In this document: positions 12,107-24,823 of the stretch, piece by piece
Position numbering within the stretch: the first letter of the stretch is position 1
Layout: each line of letters starts with the position of its first letter
From: Chlorocebus sabaeus
Lineage: Eukaryota; Chordata; Mammalia; Primates; Cercopithecidae
DNA length: 64,000 nt
Reading direction: 5' to 3'
Assembly (NCBI RefSeq): GCF_047675955.1
Contig: NC_132918.1
Span: 83,901,139-83,965,138, forward strand
The notes under the pieces: model-generated
Databases searched by the model: none
What the model was told of the DNA's origin: nothing
The model's input: the letters and a program-made list of their open reading frames with translations, nothing else
Position numbers and translations under genes: made by a program

Positions 12107-12339
12107 CAGTTAATGTGTATTAGCATACTTTCTTGCAATTTTCCAAATCAAATTTTGTGGTTATTTATTAACAGAGCATATAAAAGTCATTTTCCCTACA
12201 TAATATGTATTTTATTCCTATATGTGTTTTCTGCAGTGGTCTGATTTATATCAATGACTAACATATAGCTTCAATTTATACCAACTAGATAATTTAACCC
12301 TTTACTCCTCTATGCTGACAGTTGGTGGGGCACATCTTA

Positions 12340-12885
12340 TTTTTGAAGAAGAAAATGTTTATTCAGTTATTCAGCCAATCTCAGTTGACAGCCTATCACG
12401 TGACAGGCACTGGAGATTCCGTGGTGAGCAAAAACAGACAAGTGGCCTGCTTTCAGGAAGTTTCTATTCTGTAAAAAGGGAGATGGACAGAGTGTTTTAA
12501 AACAAAGGAGTATTGTCCTAAGATAATTAAAACATAGGAACCTGACCTAGACAGAGATTAAGACAGGCATTCCTAAGGAAGTGATACTTCACTGAGCTAT
12601 GAGGAGTGAGTAGGAGTTTAGACATCTCCAGACAGTGCAGCATGCTGAATTGAGGAACTGAAAGAAGGCCAGTGTGGTCAGAGCTCAGAGACTGAGGGAG
12701 AAGCATGATGCAGGATGAGTTTGGAGAGATAAACCGTCAAGGACTTAGGCTTTGCTAAGCATTTTGGCCTTTTTCCCAAAAGTACAGGAAAGCCTAGCCA
12801 TTTTATTATTTTACACCACCCATCCATTACAAGCATTTCCTGAAAGGTCTTTGGCAATAGGGGAGCTATGGAAGCAACATCATGA
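12340..12885 (-). mobile_element. L2-like ancient repeat, antisense
   Basis: GTGACAGGCACTGGAGATTC, GTGGTGAGCAAAAACAGACA, then GAAGGCCAGTGTGGTCAGAG and GGCAATAGGGGAGCTATGG-like phrases follow an old mammalian interspersed repeat. The first part is the complement of the L2 3' end. The later part may be another family. Confidence 0.5.
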
Positions 12886-13496
12886 GTAAGTAACTGGGGG
12901 AACCTTTTCCCTAAGTGTTGTGGTTTCTAGCCACACACCATGTATTCATCATCTCTCCAACTCTCCTCATAGTTTCCCAGAGCTGAAAGTAAGATGAGCA
13001 TGAAGAAACCATGTTTAGTTAAGATCATGACCTGAAGAGTCAAGGGTGTTTCCTGTTCCAAATAGGAGCCCAGTCTGCATTTTCTGCTACATGATTTAGT
13101 AGAAAGACACACTGGATTTGAACCATATTTCCTCTGCTAGCCAATTCCATCTTATCTACAACTTTTTGATAATTGTTTTGAGAAATAGATCTAGATCACA
13201 GCCTTCCGATTCCTAGACCAGGATACTTTCCATTTTTCTATACAGACCCCATTGCAGTCCTCCCTTCTTCATAGTCTTCAAAACATCCTTCTGATTGAAC
13301 CAGGTATCTTCTTCATCCCGTTTCCTGCCCCCTGATATGACCTACCTTTCCCTCGTAAAACTTCCACTACCTTTAAAATTGGAGGAACTCGAGGCTTCCA
13401 TCTCCACAGACTCTGCCCTGACAACAAATTTGTTGGTTTATTTTCTTCCCAATGAGTAGAATAGCTGTTAGAGGGAATTGTCTTCAGCTCTTTTCC

Positions 13497-13541
13497 CCTC
13501 CTCCTCCTCCTCCTCCTCCTCCTCCTCCTCTTCCTCCTTCT
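13497..13541 (+). repeat. (CCT)n polypyrimidine repeat
   Basis: About twelve CCT units flanked by more C/T, giving roughly 55 bases without a purine on this strand. Likely polymorphic and able to form triplex DNA. It makes spurious poly-Ser and poly-Arg frames. Confidence 0.95.
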
Positions 13542-13924
13542 TGCAAATACAAGCACAGCAGAGCTCTACGCAGCTGGTTACCGTAGGCTCTGGTAACTTA
13601 ACACAGCAGGGGAGGACAGAAGTCAACAGGGCGAGAAGTCTGTTTTTGTCATGGATTTGCTAGAAGTGATTAAAGTGTTCTTCCTAAGTCTGTTACTTCC
13701 TAGGTTGAGGGAAGTAATGCATCCCACACAAGAGGAGTGGGATATGTTTAAAGTAGTAGAAATGCATTTGCCATTATTCCAGTCCATCCCGCCCATGCTG
13801 CCTAATGACTGTTTGTTCCTACAGATCAAAATCTCAGAATCTTCTCGACTTCTAGATACAGAAGAGTTGGAGAGATCGAAGCCTTGCATCTGACCCAGAT
13901 TATTCGATCTCATCTAACACATCC

Positions 13925-14275
13925 TACACTCTAGCCATCCTGACCTGCCATGTGTTCCCCTAAAGCTCCCATCCTTTTCTGACTTTGCTTTTCCTCTTGC
14001 TGTCCCCTACATTGAAATGCCTTTCCCACATCTCTATGTCTAAATCTTACATGGCCACTTCCAACGTCATCTAATCTCTGAAGATTCCCTTTGCTCCCCA
14101 GTTGGAAGTAGTCATTCCTTGCTGTGCTCACTTTTTGATATACATTAATTTATTTACCTATACATTTATATGTGTATGTATTATATTCCTTATACGAGAA
14201 GCTTTTGAGAGAAGGGTCTATAACTTTTCTATTTGTGTTTCTCCTTCTGGTGGGAAAAAATGCTTTGAGGTTGAA
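13925..14275 (+). mobile_element. L2 fragment
   Basis: CCCCTAAAGCTCCCATCC, CCCTTTGCTCCCCAGTTGG and a later TTGAGAGAAGGGTC fit the diverged L2 3' half. Confidence 0.5.
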
Positions 14276-14304
14276 TTAAGCTCACATTGAACTCTATGAT
14301 GAAA

Positions 14305-14465
14305 GCATTTGCTTATGAACTTGGACAAGTTTCTTTACCATTCTGAACCTTCTGAATTTTTCACCAGGAGAATGGGAATATCTTGTTGGTAATGAATAAG
14401 TAAGAAAACTTACAAGACAGCTCCTGGTGTAGGGCCTGACTCATGTCAGGTTTTCAGGAAGAACA
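14305..14465 (+). mobile_element. MIR fragment
   Basis: AACTTGGACAAGTTTCTTTACC and a following AGAATGGGAATATC match the MIR core order (the cell-cycle-like phrase 'ttgggcaagtcacttaacc'). Confidence 0.5.
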
Positions 14466-16409
14466 CTTTATGTCCTTCATACATGTGCATGTCTGTGGTT
14501 GACACTGAATGTTTGCATGACATATAAAATATAAGTAGTAATGACAAATTTAATAGTGAATACTTACGGTAGTGCATTTCATCCTCTGAAACGGGCGCTC
14601 TGGCCCATTCTATATAGTAGGGGAGAAAATGGAAACTTAGATTTACTAATTAGTTCAAGTTGGCACAGATATAAGGGGATCTCAGACTTCAACTCAGGCA
14701 GTCAGGCAAGGTCTATATTCTTGATATTCCTTTCTTGATACTTTCTCAGTATCAAATTACCACTTAATAGACAATGCGACTCATAAATCTAGCCCACTCT
14801 AGGAACATAATAAGGCCTGTTGAGACATTCAAAGATGTCTTCCTGATCTTCAAAGATAAATTTTTGTTCTTCCCTAAGCTGCTGTCTCTTCAGTCTCATC
14901 ATCCTAAGTTCATTTTATCTTTCCTCGCAGATCAGGTTTCCAGCTCTAACTGTGTTCATCCTGGTGGCTCTGCCCTGGACATACTACAGTTCTTTTATGT
15001 ACTTCTTATCGTATGGGGTACAATGGCTTTGGGTACAGCTTAGTATGGGGAGAGAAACAGATAATGTAGTTTCTGGTGTCCAGGAACACTTTAGAGAGAC
15101 CTAATTAATATAGCCATATGTTGGCTTTGTGGAGCACTCGTAACAACCTGGGAAGCCCACGCTGGGAAGAGGCTGAATAGGAACAAGAGAACGATGCTAA
15201 GAGAAGGGAGATTTCACCGTCTATGAAGCCTCTGTCTAGATTTTATGTTTAAACTTTATGAACTCTGTCACTTGCTGGTGAATTTTCTTGCTCAGTATCT
15301 TAAAATACAGCTGCAGTGTGGGTTCCACCCTCTTCACTTAAAAGGGTGATTAACTATTTGTGATGAATAATTATTTAATTGCCAGTTCAGCTCCATGTGT
15401 GTAGTTGTTTTGCTTCTTTCCTCTTCAGTGTGAGCCAAATCTTCTCAATAATAAAAATAATCCAGAATTAGTCAACTGCCTTTTATCGTGTTTTCATTCA
15501 GCCTGCCGCAGCAAGAACATTCCAATTCTACATCACCTTTAGCTTAAAAAATAAATAAAGAGAAGCTCTCACTCAGCCAGTTAAGAGTTTTACTCTCACA
15601 GCCTCTTCTGTAACTAATAAAGTCTTGACTTCATCTTGAACCTTTTACTCTATCTTTGGATAAAAAGTTAATCAGAAAGAATTACTGCTCTTTTAATACC
15701 TGTTTAACCTTTACATTCGCGATGGATACAAAACCACTTAAAATTTAAAGCTCTCTTGTTATGGACTTGTATGCTGACCCACTTTTCCTCAGAGATATTT
15801 TTTGCAAGAATTGTTGAAGCTTGACATGGGGATCACTGCAAATGTCTCAGCTTTGCCATTCACTGCTTTCCATTCCTGTGTCCTCCTTGCCCTATTAATT
15901 ATTTTAACAGTGACTTGCTATTTTAAGGAAGCTCTTTATCGTTACTACATCTTTTTTTTTTATTGTTAAACTCCTTTTTCTTTCCACCATAGAAGTATGT
16001 CATGTTTTCTGTCTTCAGAATGTGCAAGTGCTTCCCTTTTCATAAAGCGTGCCTGTTACCTTAATGTTATAGTCTCTATCAACAAAAAGGAACAAAAGTG
16101 GGGTTCAGAATCGTGTCTTGCACTTAAAGTTTAACTTAGGTTTTAGTTTCTTCATTCAAGCAACTTATATGTAGAGAGGCAGCAGGCTATACAGTGCAAT
16201 GTTCGTCTTGGTTTTTAATTATAAAAGTGATTCCTCTTCTAGTAAAAACTCAAGTTATGCAGAAATATCTAAAGAGTGAAACTGTTTTCAACTCCTCTCT
16301 CTAGAGGAAGTCACTAACAGTTGGTATATCTCCTTCCAGAATTTGTTGTGTATTATAAACATATATATGTGCATATGTATACACATTGTTCTGCATCTTG
16401 CTTCTTTGT
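14466..16409. other. Unannotated stretch
   Basis: About 1.9 kb with the lowest visible repeat content in the window. No gene or repeat recognised. Confidence 0.5.
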
Positions 16410-17005
16410 TTTCCCTAAGAATGTATGCTTGATATATTTCTAAAAATAATAATGTATACGGGTCTAAGTATTTTTGATGATGTCATAGAATTCTATAGGA
16501 TCCATGAACCATAACTCCCTTAGTCATTTCTCTACTGATTAGTATTTAACATTGTTTCCTTTGTTTTGCTATTAAAAGCAAATATCGTTGTGCAATTATC
16601 TTCATGAAATGTTGAAACTTTCTGCAGGATGTATTTTTAAAATGGATTTGCTAAGTCAAAAGTGTATGTATATTTCCATTTTGATACCTACTGAAATAGC
16701 TCTCCAAAAGTGAACCCAAATTTATTCTTTTCAATGGTATGTAAGAATGCCTGATTCTCCACACTCTCATTAACCTTGAACATGTTCCATCTTTTAAATT
16801 TTTGCCAAGAAGATTGTCTAAAACTGGAATCTCATTGTTTGTATTTGCATTTTTATGATTTTTGGTGGATTTAGCATCATTTCCTATGCTTAGTAACTGC
16901 TTGCCTATTCACATCCTTTATCCAGTTTTTTTTGTTTTGTTTTTCTTTTTGGTTTGGTTATTCATGTTTTCCTTATTAGTGTATTGGAAGTTATATGAGG
17001 TTTAA
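16410..17005 (-). mobile_element. Old L1M/HAL1-type 3' region, antisense
   Basis: GGATTTGCTAAGTCAAAAGTG, CTCCAAAAGTGAACC, CTCATTGTTTGTATTTGC and CCTATTCACATCCTTTATCC follow the antisense ORF2 end in order. Confidence 0.65.
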
Positions 17006-17254
17006 CCCTTTGTCAGTGGCTAATTTGGAACCCTTCCACAGATCCCTGGGGGTTTCTTAGAGAAGTTGACCAGCTGGCAGAGCTCTCCATGGCCTTACCT
17101 CCCCCTCCTCTTCTCCAAACTCACACATACCCTGATTGAACAGAGTGGACCAATTTGTACCTGCATTTCATGTTGGGCTTTGGACTTGAGATTAAACAAA
17201 GGTTCCCGGGGCTAAACATCTAAAAACCATTGCTATGGAAAGAAGAGCCCTAGA

Positions 17255-17559
17255 CTTTTTTTTTTTTTTTTTTTGAGACGGAGTCTTGCTCTGTTGCCCA
17301 GGCTGGAGTGCAGTGGCGCGATCTCGGCTCACTACAAGCTCTGCCTCCCGGGTCCACGCCATTCTCCTGCCTTAGCCTCCCGAGTAGCTGGGACTATAGG
17401 CGCCCGCCACCACACCTGGCTAATTTTTTTTGTGTTTTTTCAGTAGAGACGGGGTTTCACCATGTTAGCCAGGATGGTATTGATCTCCTCACCTCGTAAT
17501 CCACCCGCCTCGGCCTCCCAAAGTGCTGGGATTACAGGCGTGAGCCACCACGCCTGGCC
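17255..17559 (-). mobile_element. AluY, antisense
   Basis: AluY-type right arm (CAAGCTCTGCCTCCCGGG) and intact ends. Perfect duplication AAGAGCCCTAGA at 17243-17254 and 17560-17571. Confidence 0.96.
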
Positions 17560-18064
17560 AAGAGCCCTAGATTTGTCATAAAGTCGTCTGTCCTAGGCTT
17601 TACAATGTAGCATTTTCAAATTGGAAGAGCCTTCAGAGATTATTTTATTACCAACACCCATGTAATGTAAATTATACAGTTAATATATGTTGATATACAT
17701 GCAATACTGACAGAAATCTGTAATGAATTCTATATTCTGTAACAGTAATATGTGTTTTATTATTTACAATAGCTTCAATGTATATTGAAAACTAGAGGTA
17801 CATACGTCTATAAACAGTGCTCAAGGCTTGTTATTTTGGTGCTTATTTATTATGTATTTGTTATTTTCTTTAGTCCATAGATTATGCATTTATCTGAGGA
17901 CTCCTGACTCAAGGCCCAGCAAGAATCTGCTGCCCACAGTTATGAGTAGCTGAACTGGGCCAAACTTTTAATTCTATAAATAGCGAATCTTTGTAGACAC
18001 TCAGCTAGTTAGTACCAGAGTGGTTCCCAGATCCGTGATGTCTTGACTCAGTCCAGTGCACTTT

Positions 18065-18260
18065 TCCCCACTTTGCCATTCTTTGCTGGTGACCTTGGGT
18101 AGATCTTAACTGCTCAGTGCTTCAGTTCTTTCTTCTCTCTTCTAACGAGAGTAATAATGCATGCATTGATATCCTGACTAGGATGAAGTTGGATAGATAA
18201 TGACTGTTCTTACCTTTTGTGAATAGCATAATATCTTACAGAATTGTGAGGAATTATCCA
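18065..18260 (+). mobile_element. MIR fragment
   Basis: GTGACCTTGGGTAGATCTTAAC, then TTCTTCTCTCTTCTAACGAGAG resembles the MIR core. Confidence 0.5.
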
Positions 18261-18881
18261 AGTAGCTGTTGCCCTCTTCATGGTGTTAAAAGTAGGATTG
18301 CTAGTTTGAACGGTAACTGCAGGAATTCAATGCATTTTGATTTTAGCATATTCCCATGTCATGTGGACCAGTGTTAATATTTGTTAGTATTTTATCTTAG
18401 TTCTTTTCTTTTCTGAAAGTCTTTCTTGTTCCCAGTTTTATTTTTTAGATTAGAAATAAAAAGAAAAAGATGTAACTCTGACTCTTATGTTTTCAATCTC
18501 TCTGAAATAGAACAAAGTAATAACTCTAAACGGTCAACGTAGTAGTCTGAGGGCGTTCTCTTGAATGCTTAGTTCTGTGTTACTTAGGATCCATTTATAG
18601 AACATATTATTTATATTATGTGAAGTTTAACTCTTCATTATAACTCATGGAATCAATGATATAAATGCAGGTTATTTACTCTGTCAGTCCCAAGTATATA
18701 ATATTAAACCAACAAAATTCAGTTTAAGAAACTTTCACTAAGCTACCACTTGACTCAAAGCAAGGAATTAGGATGGTCAGGTTGAACTTTCTTTATATAT
18801 AAAGAACTGAGTCTCTGAAAAAGGAAAAAGACTTTCAAATGACACCCAATGAATATCTTCTTAAAAAATAATAGCTTTAAT

Positions 18882-19190
18882 GGCTGGGCGCGGTGGCTCA
18901 CGCCTGTAATCCCAGCACTTTGGGAGGTCGGGGCAGTTGGATTACCTGAGGTCAAGAGTTCTAGACAAGCCTGGCCAACATGGTGAAACCCCGTCTCTAC
19001 TAAAAATACAAAAATTAGCCAGGCATGGTAGCAGGCGCCTGTAATCCCAGCTACTCGAGGGGCTGAGGCAGGAGAATCGCTTGAACCCGGGAGGTGGAGC
19101 TTGCGTGAGGTGAGATCCCGCCATCGCACTCCAGCCTGGGGAACAAGAGTGAGATTTCGTCTCAAAAACAAAAACAAACACAAAAAAACT
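18882..19190 (+). mobile_element. Alu (AluS type)
   Basis: Full-length, CAAA-rich tail. The two minus-strand frames of 142 and 79 codons here are Alu sequence, not genes. Confidence 0.95.
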
Positions 19191-19443
19191 TTAAAATATA
19201 AAATATATATTGCATATGGATAAGTTTATATGTCATAAATGTATACTTGGCTAAATTATCAAAAGTAAACACGCCCTTGTAATCACCACCCTAAAAAAAG
19301 AAGAAACATTAGCAGATAATTACTTCAGAAGTTTTCTCCATGCCAACCTGGTTGTATGCCTTTTTTTTTTCCCTAAAAGTGATCGCTGTCCTGACTTATA
19401 ATAATACCATATGTTAGCTTTAACTGCTTTTGTTGTATATGCT

Positions 19444-19733
19444 TTTTTTTTTTTTTTTTTTTTTGAGACAGGGTCTCACTCTGTCATTTAGGCTAGAGTG
19501 CAGTGGCACAATCTCAACTCATTGCAAACTCTGCCTCCAGGGTTCAAGCAAATCTTGTGCCTCAACCACCCAAGTAGCTGGGATTACAGGCGTGCACCAC
19601 CACAGCCGGCTATTTTTAAAATTTTTACTAAAGACGGGGTTTTGCCATGTTGGCCAGGCTGGTCTTGAACTCCTGGCCTCATGTGATCCACCCACCTTGG
19701 CTAGGATTATAGGCGTGAGCCACCATGCTCAGC
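19444..19733 (-). mobile_element. Alu (AluS type), antisense
   Basis: Poly-T head of about 22. Duplication TTGTTGTATATGC at 19430-19442 and 19734-19746, possibly longer because both copies run into T. Confidence 0.95.
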
Positions 19734-20589
19734 TTGTTGTATATGCTTTTGTGCAGTTTTCTTTTGTTCTGTTATGTTCATGAGGTTCTTCTGACATTTG
19801 AAATATGGCCATAGTTTATCTTCTTCTAGAAGCTTGAATGAGTTTAGGTCTTACTTTTAGGTGTTTTATTGTTTTTAGTTAATTTTTATATAAGGTGATC
19901 AAATTTCGAATACAGGTATTTCTCCCCCCATAGGGATGTCCAATTATTCCAGCACCAATTGTTGTAATTTAATTACTTTTATGTGGATTGTAAATCAGAT
20001 GCATGTTATAGAATATAAACCCTAGGTGGGTCTATTTCTGAATTCTCTATTCTGTTCCATCAATCTCTTAATACACGTTTGTCCATTCTCCAGTTCACAC
20101 ACTGTGTGGGCAATTATCATTTTGTAGTAAATCTAGAAATCAGGTACTATGGTTTGTTCTGCTTTTTCAAAATTGTTTGGCTGTTCCAGTTAGTTCACCT
20201 TTGCATATAGATTTTAAAATTCGTTTGTCAGTTTTTACAAAAATCCTTCTGGGGTTTTAGAATTGTGTTGAATGTAGGTGTAAATCTAGGGAGAAATTAT
20301 ATCTTAACAATAATTATGTATTCCAGTTCATGAATATCACATGTCTGTATTTATTTAGATTCTTAATTTCTTTAATTATTGTTTTACATTTTTCAGCATA
20401 GGAATATTGTACATATTTTGTAAGGTTTATAATGAAGTATTCCATGTTTTGGGGTGCTTTTACAAATCGTGATTTAAAAATATGTAATTTCAAGTATTCA
20501 TTGCTGCTGTATAGAGATAAGATTGATCTTTGTATATTGCCCATGTATGCTGTGACTTTGCTAAAATCATTTATGCTAGTAGATTTTTT

Positions 20590-20790
20590 TTTTGTTTGGG
20601 GGAAGGTTTAATTTAAAAAATTTTGTGTTTTATATATATATATTTTATATACACATACAGTTCAGTACTCACTCTTCGGGTTATGGGTGCACTAAAAGCC
20701 CAAATTTCACCATTACGCAATATATGCATGTGAAAAATCTGCACTTGTACCCCCAAATATATAAACATTTTTAAAGATTTAAATTACATT
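20590..20790 (+). mobile_element. Short sense L1 3' end nested in the antisense L1M
   Basis: GGGTGCACTAAAAGCCCAAA, ATTACGCAATATATGCATG and CTGCACTTGTACCCCC are an L1P/L1M 3'UTR in sense, with antisense L1M on both sides. Confidence 0.7.
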
Positions 20791-23700
20791 TTCTGTGAGT
20801 AGAGACAGTTTCATTTCATTATTTGAAGTGATGCCTTTTCTGTTTCTTGCCCAATTACCCTGGTTAGGGACTTTCAGTTAGTTGTTGAATGGAAGTGGTG
20901 AACATGAACATTTTTGCGTTGTTCTCTATATTAAGATAAAACATTGAGTCTTTTGCCATTAAGTGTAATGTTAGAAGTAAGGTCATTGTAGATGCTCTGT
21001 ATTAAGCTGAGCAAGTTTGCTTCTATTCCTAGTTTTCTGGGAGGTTTAATCATGAAAGTATGTTGAATTTTGTCAATTGCCTTTAGACATAAGTCGGTAT
21101 GATAATAAGACTTTTCTTCTACAGCTGGTTCATATGGTAGATAACATTGGTTAATTTTTAAATGCTGTATCAGCCTTGCATTCCCAAACTTGGTTGTGCA
21201 AACCCCACTTGGTTGTGTTGTACTACTCATTTTATGTGTTATTGGATTGGATTTGCCAGGAGTTTGTTGAGGGTTTTTGCATTTGTGTCATGAGGTATAC
21301 TAAAGTGTGGTTTTCTTTTTTGGTAATATATTTACTAGATTTGGTATCAGTGCAGTGCTGGCCTCATAAAAGGAATTGATGAGTTCCTTCCTCTCTTATG
21401 TTCTGGAAGAATTTGTATGGAATTGGTATTATTATTTAAATGTTTGGTACAATTTGCCAGTGAAGCCATCTGGACCTGGAATTTTCTTTGTTAGAAGGCT
21501 TTAATCTACAAATTTTATTCTTGTTAATTGACAGTTTGCATCTCTTAGAAAATTGGTCCATTTAATCTCATTTTAATGTCTGTAAGTACTATGGTATTGT
21601 TTCCCTCTCTCATTCATGATATTTATAATTAATGTCTTATTTCTTTTTTTTCTTCTTGGTAAGTCTGAATAGAGTTTATCAATGTTGTGATTTTTTTTCT
21701 CTCAAAAGAATCAACTTTTGGTTTCACTGAGATTTTCTCTATTGGTTTTCTGCTCTCAATTGTATTGACTTCTGCTCTTTATTATTTTACTACTTTTGCT
21801 TGGCTTGAGTTAAGTTTGCTCTTCTCTTTCTATTTCCCTAAAGTTAAAGATTCAGTTGTTGAGTTGAGACCTTTTGTTTTTTCTAATATAAACATTCCAT
21901 TTCAAAGCACTGCTTAAGTTGCATTCTACAAATTTTGATATATTGTGTTTTTATTTTTGTTCAAGATATTTTCTAATTTATCTGGTAATTTTTTTGACTC
22001 ATGGTTTATTTAGAAATATGTTATTTAATTTTTAAATATTTGGATATTTTTTCTAGGCCTTTCTGTTATTGACTTTTAATTTATTTCCTTATGGTCTGTG
22101 AACATGTTTTGTGTAACTTAAATTCACCTAAATTTGTTGAGGTTTGTTTTATGTGCTAGAATATGGTATATCTTGGTTAATGCTCTGCACATTTCAAAAA
22201 TATGTGTATTCTGCTATTGTTAGGTGAAGTTTTCCATAGCTGTCAATTAGGTTAATTTGGCTAACAGTTTTGTACAAGTTCTCGCTATTCTTACTGATTT
22301 TCTATCTTCTTTTTCTGTAAATTACTTAGAGGGATACTGAAGCCTCTGAGCATAATTGTAGATTTGTCTATTTCTCCTTTCACTTGTATGGTTTTTGTTT
22401 TAATGTATTTTGAAGCCATACTGTTAAGTGCATGTGCATTAGGATTGTTATATGATCTTAACCCCATATTCAGTTCCTTCCTTATTACATAATATGCTTC
22501 TTTAACTCTGAAAATATTATTATTCTGAACTTTAGATGATATTAATTTAACTTTCTTTTATTCGTTAACAAAGTATTTTTCCAGCCTTTTGTTTTAGTCT
22601 ATCAATGTCTCTATAATTGAAGTAGCTTGGTTTTAGACAGATAGGTCTTTCATTTTATCCAATCTGACCATCTGTATGTTAATTTGTGTGTTTACACTAT
22701 TTACATTTGATGAGATTATTGATCTAGTTGGTTTGAAATTCACCATCAGCTTTTGATACTTTTCTATCTGTTATATTTTTCTCTTCCTGCCTTTCTTTGA
22801 ATTGTTTTTTCACAATTCCATCTTATTTACACTATTTGTTTATTATTTATACTGTTGATTTTAACGTTACTGTTATCCTTTGGTTTGCAATATACACCTT
22901 TAATTAACTAGAGTTTACCTTCAAATAGTATTATATCACTGTCTGAGTAGTTTCAGAACCTTACAATTGTTACTTTCAATTTACTTACCATCTTTTCATG
23001 TTCTTGTGGTCATTCATTTTACTAATATATATTCTATAAATACACAGCATATTGATACTAATTTTGCTTTAGAAAGTTATCTTTCAGAGCAATTAAAAAT
23101 AATGAAAAAGCTAATTCATTTCTGCTTTTTCAGCACTTTATTTTTGTGTTTAAATCTACCTTTGTGTCTGGTACCATATTCCTTCTGCTTGAAGAGCTCC
23201 CTTCAATATTTCTTTAATTCTGTCCTGAAACAGTTTTTAATTCTCCTTCATTTGAAAAATATTTTTACTAAGTAGAGAATTGATGTTGGTCTTTTTCCTT
23301 TTATCACTTTTAAGATGTCACTTCATTGTTTTCTCACTTGCATAGTTTCTGACAAGAAGTCTGCTGTCAATTTCTTTCTTGCTTTCAATGCAGTGTGAAT
23401 TTTTGTTTTCTGACTGGTCTCAAGCTTTTATCCTTTGTCTCTTTTCTAACAACTTGAAACTATGTTTATTAGGGTTTTTAGTTTTAGATTTCTGGTTTTA
23501 GTTTTAGTGTTTGTATATATTCTGTTTGTCAGTCCCTTAATTTCTTGGCTCTTCTATCTTCAGTTTGTTGTTTATTCCTTAGAAGATAGCCATTATCTCT
23601 TCAATTTTTATTTTGTTTTGGTGGTTTGTTGCCTTCATTCTTTTATCTTTTCTCTTTGGAGTTCTAACTACATGCAGGCTTAATATTTTTCTACAATTCT

Positions 23701-24235
23701 TTGATGCTCTGTTCTCTTACTTTTCACTCTTTCTATAATTTCTATTGACCTATCTTTAAGTTTACTAATTCTTTCCCCAGTTGAGTCTACTTATAAGCCT
23801 ATTCAAAGTATTTTTCTTCTCTGTTACTATGATTTTCATTTCTAGCATTTTCATTTTATTTTCATAAGACGGAATGAGAAATATTCTCATGTGGCAGTCT
23901 CCAGGTCTTTGAGATCATGCGGGTTTTCTTCCTTTTTCACTAGAGCCTTAAACATTAATCATAGTTATTTTAAATTCCCTATCTGATCAGTCCAACATCA
24001 GTCTTACTTCTGAGTCTGTTCCTGTTTGTTGCTTTGTCTCTTGACAGTGTGTTGTTATTTTTACTTCTTGGTATGCCGGGTAAGTTTTTGTTAAAAGCCA
24101 GATGTATTATGTAGGATAATAAAGATAAGCTAATATATTCTGCACCTGTAAATGAATATGCCTTTTCTTTTGTTAGGCCTTTAGTATGGAGTGTTTTTGT
24201 CAGTCTTGTCAGCAGTTGGCCTTGATTTGAATTTG

Positions 24236-24259
24236 TTGTTGTTGTTGTTGTTGTTGCTG
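24236..24259 (+). repeat. (GTT)n microsatellite
   Basis: About eight GTT units inside the L1M element. Confidence 0.9.
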
Positions 24260-24430
24260 TGATTCCCCTTAGTCACCACAGATTTCAAATATCTCTAATG
24301 TTACTTTTTCTTTGTGATAGGGAGTGGTTTTCCAAAAGGACTTTCTCAGTATTTGCTCCGTCCTCAGATTTAGATCTTCTTTTTGTGCCTGTACCTCAGA
24401 GACAACGTCTTTTTTGTCTGTCTCCCAAAT

Positions 24431-24473
24431 TTTGCACTGTTGGTGGGAATGTAAATTAGTTCAGCCATTGTGG
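24431..24473 (+). other. 43-bp sense L1 ORF2 fragment in antisense L1M
   Basis: Matches the ORF2 cysteine-motif region (compare 42254-42296) with about five differences. It shares TAGTTCAGCCATTGTGG exactly with the complement of 25432-25448. It is opposite in orientation to everything around it. Confidence 0.7.
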
Positions 24474-24823
24474 TTGAACTTGATTGCTGTTACTTTTTAC
24501 TTGATGCTTATGAGGCAGAGGGACATTTTCTGCTGCTACCTTCAGTTTTAGAGCAGCAGTGTGGGTCTCAGAAGCAGGCTGTTTCAGTGATCCTGCCTCT
24601 CCCCAGGACTAAAATCACTTCTTATTCTTTTTTCCTACCTATGATGAGTTATCACTGGTGCCCTAAGAGCCACAAGACTCACTGATTTTCCTGGGGCTGA
24701 AGACCTTTATTCCAAAGGGATGATCTGGGAGAAGTATATGGGCAGGGCATTAAGCCTTTCCCAGAGCTGCTGCTGTTCCCCTCCTGAAGCCTGCACCACA
24801 ACAGATACTTTATCAGTACCCTT

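Larger units (their letters stand above)
19870..24810 (-). mobile_element. Long antisense L1M element
   Basis: Landmarks in order: ATTCTGTTCCATCAATCTC, TTGTTTGGCTGTTCC, GAATCAACTTTTGGTTTCACTG (complement of the ORF2 endonuclease-RT linker), TCTGCTATTGTTAGGTGAAG, CTCCCTTCAATATTTC, and CTTGGTATGCCGGGTAAG near the 5' end. This covers most of ORF2 into the 5' region. All frames are broken. A sense L1 3' end (20590-20790) interrupts it, and another L1 (24824-26205) inserted beyond it. Confidence 0.75.

Noticed and set aside
13278..13556. 92-codon frame with a long arginine run
   Set aside because: Produced by the CCT repeat read on the minus strand.
18755..19183. 142-codon minus-strand frame
   Set aside because: Mostly Alu antisense sequence; the typical Alu-encoded phrases are visible, so it is not a gene.
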